Source: Nitrospinaceae bacterium
Lineage (GTDB): Bacteria; Nitrospinota; Nitrospinia; Nitrospinales; VA-1
NCBI GenBank assembly: GCA_029261675.1
Contig: JAJDBA010000175.1
Coordinates: forward strand, 1 to 8,250
Length of the DNA: 8,250 nt
Direction: 5' to 3'
Under the pieces are notes generated by a model. That model had not been told where the DNA came from, did no database searches, and saw only the letters and a list, made by a program, of their open reading frames with translations. The translations under genes were made by a program, and so were the position numbers. This document shows positions 6,820-8,250 of the stretch, piece after piece (position 1 is the stretch's first letter; every line of letters begins with the position of its first letter).

Positions 6820-7842
6820 TTATTCTTGGCGGGACTTCAATAATATGAGGTAAGAAGTTAAATCAATTGTTTCCACAGGCAGAGTTTTTTCAATCACATC
6901 CAACATTTTTTGTGGCTGATCAATGTCAAACACACCACTCACACTCAAGTTGCGAAGCTTGGAATCGACAATAAAAATTTTTCCATGGCGGTACCGACTC
7001 ACTTGATCTACTACTTTATGCAGAGGCATATCCTGAAAAATCAGTTTGCCTCTTTGCCATGCGCGGGCTTGATGAGAATCAACAACTTCAAAAACACCTT
7101 CTTTACTATCTTCCGTGTATACGACTCGGTCTCCAGGTTTTAGAGTATGAGATTCTTTTTTTTGAGGTGTTCCAGAAACTTGAAGCGAACCTTCGAATAG
7201 GGTGACGGCAACTTGAGACGACTTCAGTAGAACCTCGAACTCTGTTCCGATAGCAACGGCAGTGACAGCATCTGCTTCAACTGAAAAAGGACGCTTAGGG
7301 TCTTTTTGAGGGTGAAAATAAGCCTGTCCTTTTTGCAGCCTGATTCGCCTGGATAGCGAGGTGTATTCAACAGAAATAGCAGAATTGGTATTCAAAAAAA
7401 CGGTTGAGCCATCTTCCAGAGAAATCTTTTTTTGTTCTCCAATAGCCGTCTGGTAATCGCTGGTGAAAATGAGAAGGAAATCGTCCAGTGGGACAAGAAA
7501 CAACAAAACAACTAAAAAAGACACAACTCCAAGGGCACGCGCCATCCGTACTTTTGGAAAAAAAAGCGGCCTATTTTTAGACCGTCCCCTCTTAGGCAAA
7601 GAGCCCGTATCATCAATTAAATTAGATTTTGCAACGTCCGAGACCTCGTCCAGATCACTCCACAAAGAGCAAAGCTTTTCATACTCCAATTTATGAGAGG
7701 GATGCGCGCGGAGCCAGATCTCAAACTGCTCCACTAGCTCTGGAGCAATTTTATCTGACCGCATTTTCACAAACCAAGCCAGAGCCTGATCCCTCGGAAT
7801 TTCAGAATCATTTCTATCGCTGGGGTTCTTTCGGTTTGCCAA
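6820..7842 (-). CDS. FecR-type inner-membrane sigma regulator
   Basis: FecR proteins carry the siderophore signal from the receptor's STN domain to a cytoplasmic ECF sigma, acting as anti-sigma or as an activator. The 340 residues show the standard order. A cytoplasmic N-terminal domain (about 17-65, DUF4880 type) carries LAWFVKMRSD, FEIWLRAHPSHKLEYEKL and W61; tryptophans W23, W43 and W61 resemble those required in E. coli FecR. One membrane helix lies at about 101-119. The periplasmic FecR domain is at about 128-222 (GEQKKISLEDGSTVFLNTNS, RRIRLQKGQAYF, FEVLLKSSQVAVTLFEGSL). A C-terminal STN-like fold is at about 262-336 (RGKLIFQDMPLHKVVDQVSRY...). The start is TTG at 7842: an in-frame stop lies 8 codons upstream, there is no ATG before the conserved domain, and GGAAG sits 4 nt before it. 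The gene follows the sigma gene by 54 nt, so they are probably one transcript. Confidence 0.94.
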   Translation of the reverse strand: MANRKNPSDRNDSEIPRDQALAWFVKMRSDKIAPELVEQFEIWLRAHPSHKLEYEKLCSLWSDLDEVSDVAKSNLIDDTGSLPKRGRSKNRPLFFPKVRMARALGVVSFLVVLLFLVPLDDFLLIFTSDYQTAIGEQKKISLEDGSTVFLNTNSAISVEYTSLSRRIRLQKGQAYFHPQKDPKRPFSVEADAVTAVAIGTEFEVLLKSSQVAVTLFEGSLQVSGTPQKKESHTLKPGDRVVYTEDSKEGVFEVVDSHQARAWQRGKLIFQDMPLHKVVDQVSRYRHGKIFIVDSKLRNLSVSGVFDIDQPQKMLDVIEKTLPVETIDLTSYLILLKSRQE

Positions 7843-7896
7843 GGTACTTCCAGAATTTTTATTGGATCAATAAAGGAAGGATAAATCAATTCTGAA

Positions 7897-8250
7897 TTAC
7901 CCATCCTTGTCTTTCGTGTAGGCATTATTTAGCTGATTGCGGCAATGTGCAAGTCCTTTCATCATATGTTTCTCCACCGCGCTAACTGAAATCTTTAATT
8001 TTTCGGATATTTCGCTATAGGTGAAATTTTCGAATTTACTTAGAATAAACACCTTCCGACATTTGGGTGGCAGCTCATTAATGGATTGATAGAGGTTTTT
8101 TATCCGCTCATCTTTTTCAATGATAGCTTCAGGGGAAGATGCATATCGCAAATTGTCAATATCCGATTTTTCATTAAGAGCATATCTTCCAAAAACGCGT
8201 TCCCTGCGTAAATGATCAAAAGCAAGGTTTTTAGCAATTTTATAAACATA
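7897..8250 (-). CDS. FecI-type ECF sigma factor, C-terminal part (5' end outside window)
   Basis: This sigma factor would direct RNA polymerase to iron-uptake promoters when its FecR partner reports a bound siderophore. The 117 residues in the window begin inside region 2 (YVYKIAKNLAFDHLRRER, the usual xLYRIARNLAIDxLRR block) and include all of region 4: LPPKCRKVFILSKFENFTYSEISEKLKISVSAVEKHMMKGLAHCR at about 60-104. The LPPxCRxVF start, SVSAVEKH recognition helix and GLAHCR end are hallmarks of the FecI branch of ECF sigmas. The start codon and about 60 residues (region 2.1-2.3) lie beyond the right edge. A TTG at 8151 is not the start, since homologous sequence continues upstream of it. The partner is the FecR-like protein encoded 54 nt downstream. 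A Fur-controlled promoter would be expected before the gene, outside the window. Confidence 0.95.
   Translation of the reverse strand, partial: YVYKIAKNLAFDHLRRERVFGRYALNEKSDIDNLRYASSPEAIIEKDERIKNLYQSINELPPKCRKVFILSKFENFTYSEISEKLKISVSAVEKHMMKGLAHCRNQLNNAYTKDKDG

Noticed and set aside
1..8250. CRISPR array, transposon, phage or defence system
   Set aside because: No regularly spaced repeats, transposase, integrase, terminal inverted repeats or defence-type proteins were seen in any frame; nearly all sequence is explained by core genes and the iron cassette.

Overview
The window holds two functional blocks that converge on one strong terminator hairpin. The left block, on the plus strand, is the macromolecular-synthesis core: the 3' part of dnaG (primase), a complete rpoD (primary sigma factor) and a tRNA gene with a CAU anticodon only 9 nt after rpoD. 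It ends in a 15-bp stem capped by a UUCG tetraloop and followed by a T run. The right block, on the minus strand, is an iron-uptake cassette with cell-surface signalling. In transcription order it contains an ECF sigma factor of FecI type (cut by the right edge), a FecR-type inner-membrane sigma regulator, a TonB-dependent siderophore receptor with an N-terminal STN signalling domain, and a PepSY/FoxB-like inner-membrane protein that probably reduces the imported ferri-siderophore.

The organism is a Gram-negative (diderm) bacterium, because the receptor is an outer-membrane beta-barrel with a signal peptide. Codon use and base composition are moderate and slightly AT-leaning. The RpoD has a complete region 1.1 and a lysine-rich non-conserved region of about 220 residues, as in Proteobacteria and relatives. 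The tRNA does not encode its CCA end. I think of a deltaproteobacterial or Nitrospinota-like lineage, but the sequence alone does not settle this.

Layout: 3-827 dnaG (partial); 879-2633 rpoD; 2643-2715 tRNA(CAU); 2724-2760 terminator; 2799-4031 PepSY reductase (-); 4073-6589 receptor (-); 6590-6819 regulatory intergenic region; 6820-7842 FecR-like (-); 7897-8250 FecI-like sigma (-, partial).

Expected circuit, inferred from the Fec/Fpv/Fox families: a ferri-siderophore binds the receptor; the STN domain contacts the periplasmic part of the FecR-like protein; this activates the ECF sigma factor in the cytoplasm; the sigma factor then transcribes the receptor-reductase pair, probably from the 230-nt gap upstream of the receptor. 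No siderophore biosynthesis, ABC transporter or TonB/ExbBD gene is visible.

I do not see an undescribed defence or mobile system. The items most worth a second look are in the receptor leader: a predicted hairpin that covers the ribosome binding site, a 16-bp direct repeat and an ECF-like promoter candidate. The receptor also has an unusually long charged linker between its STN domain and its plug.
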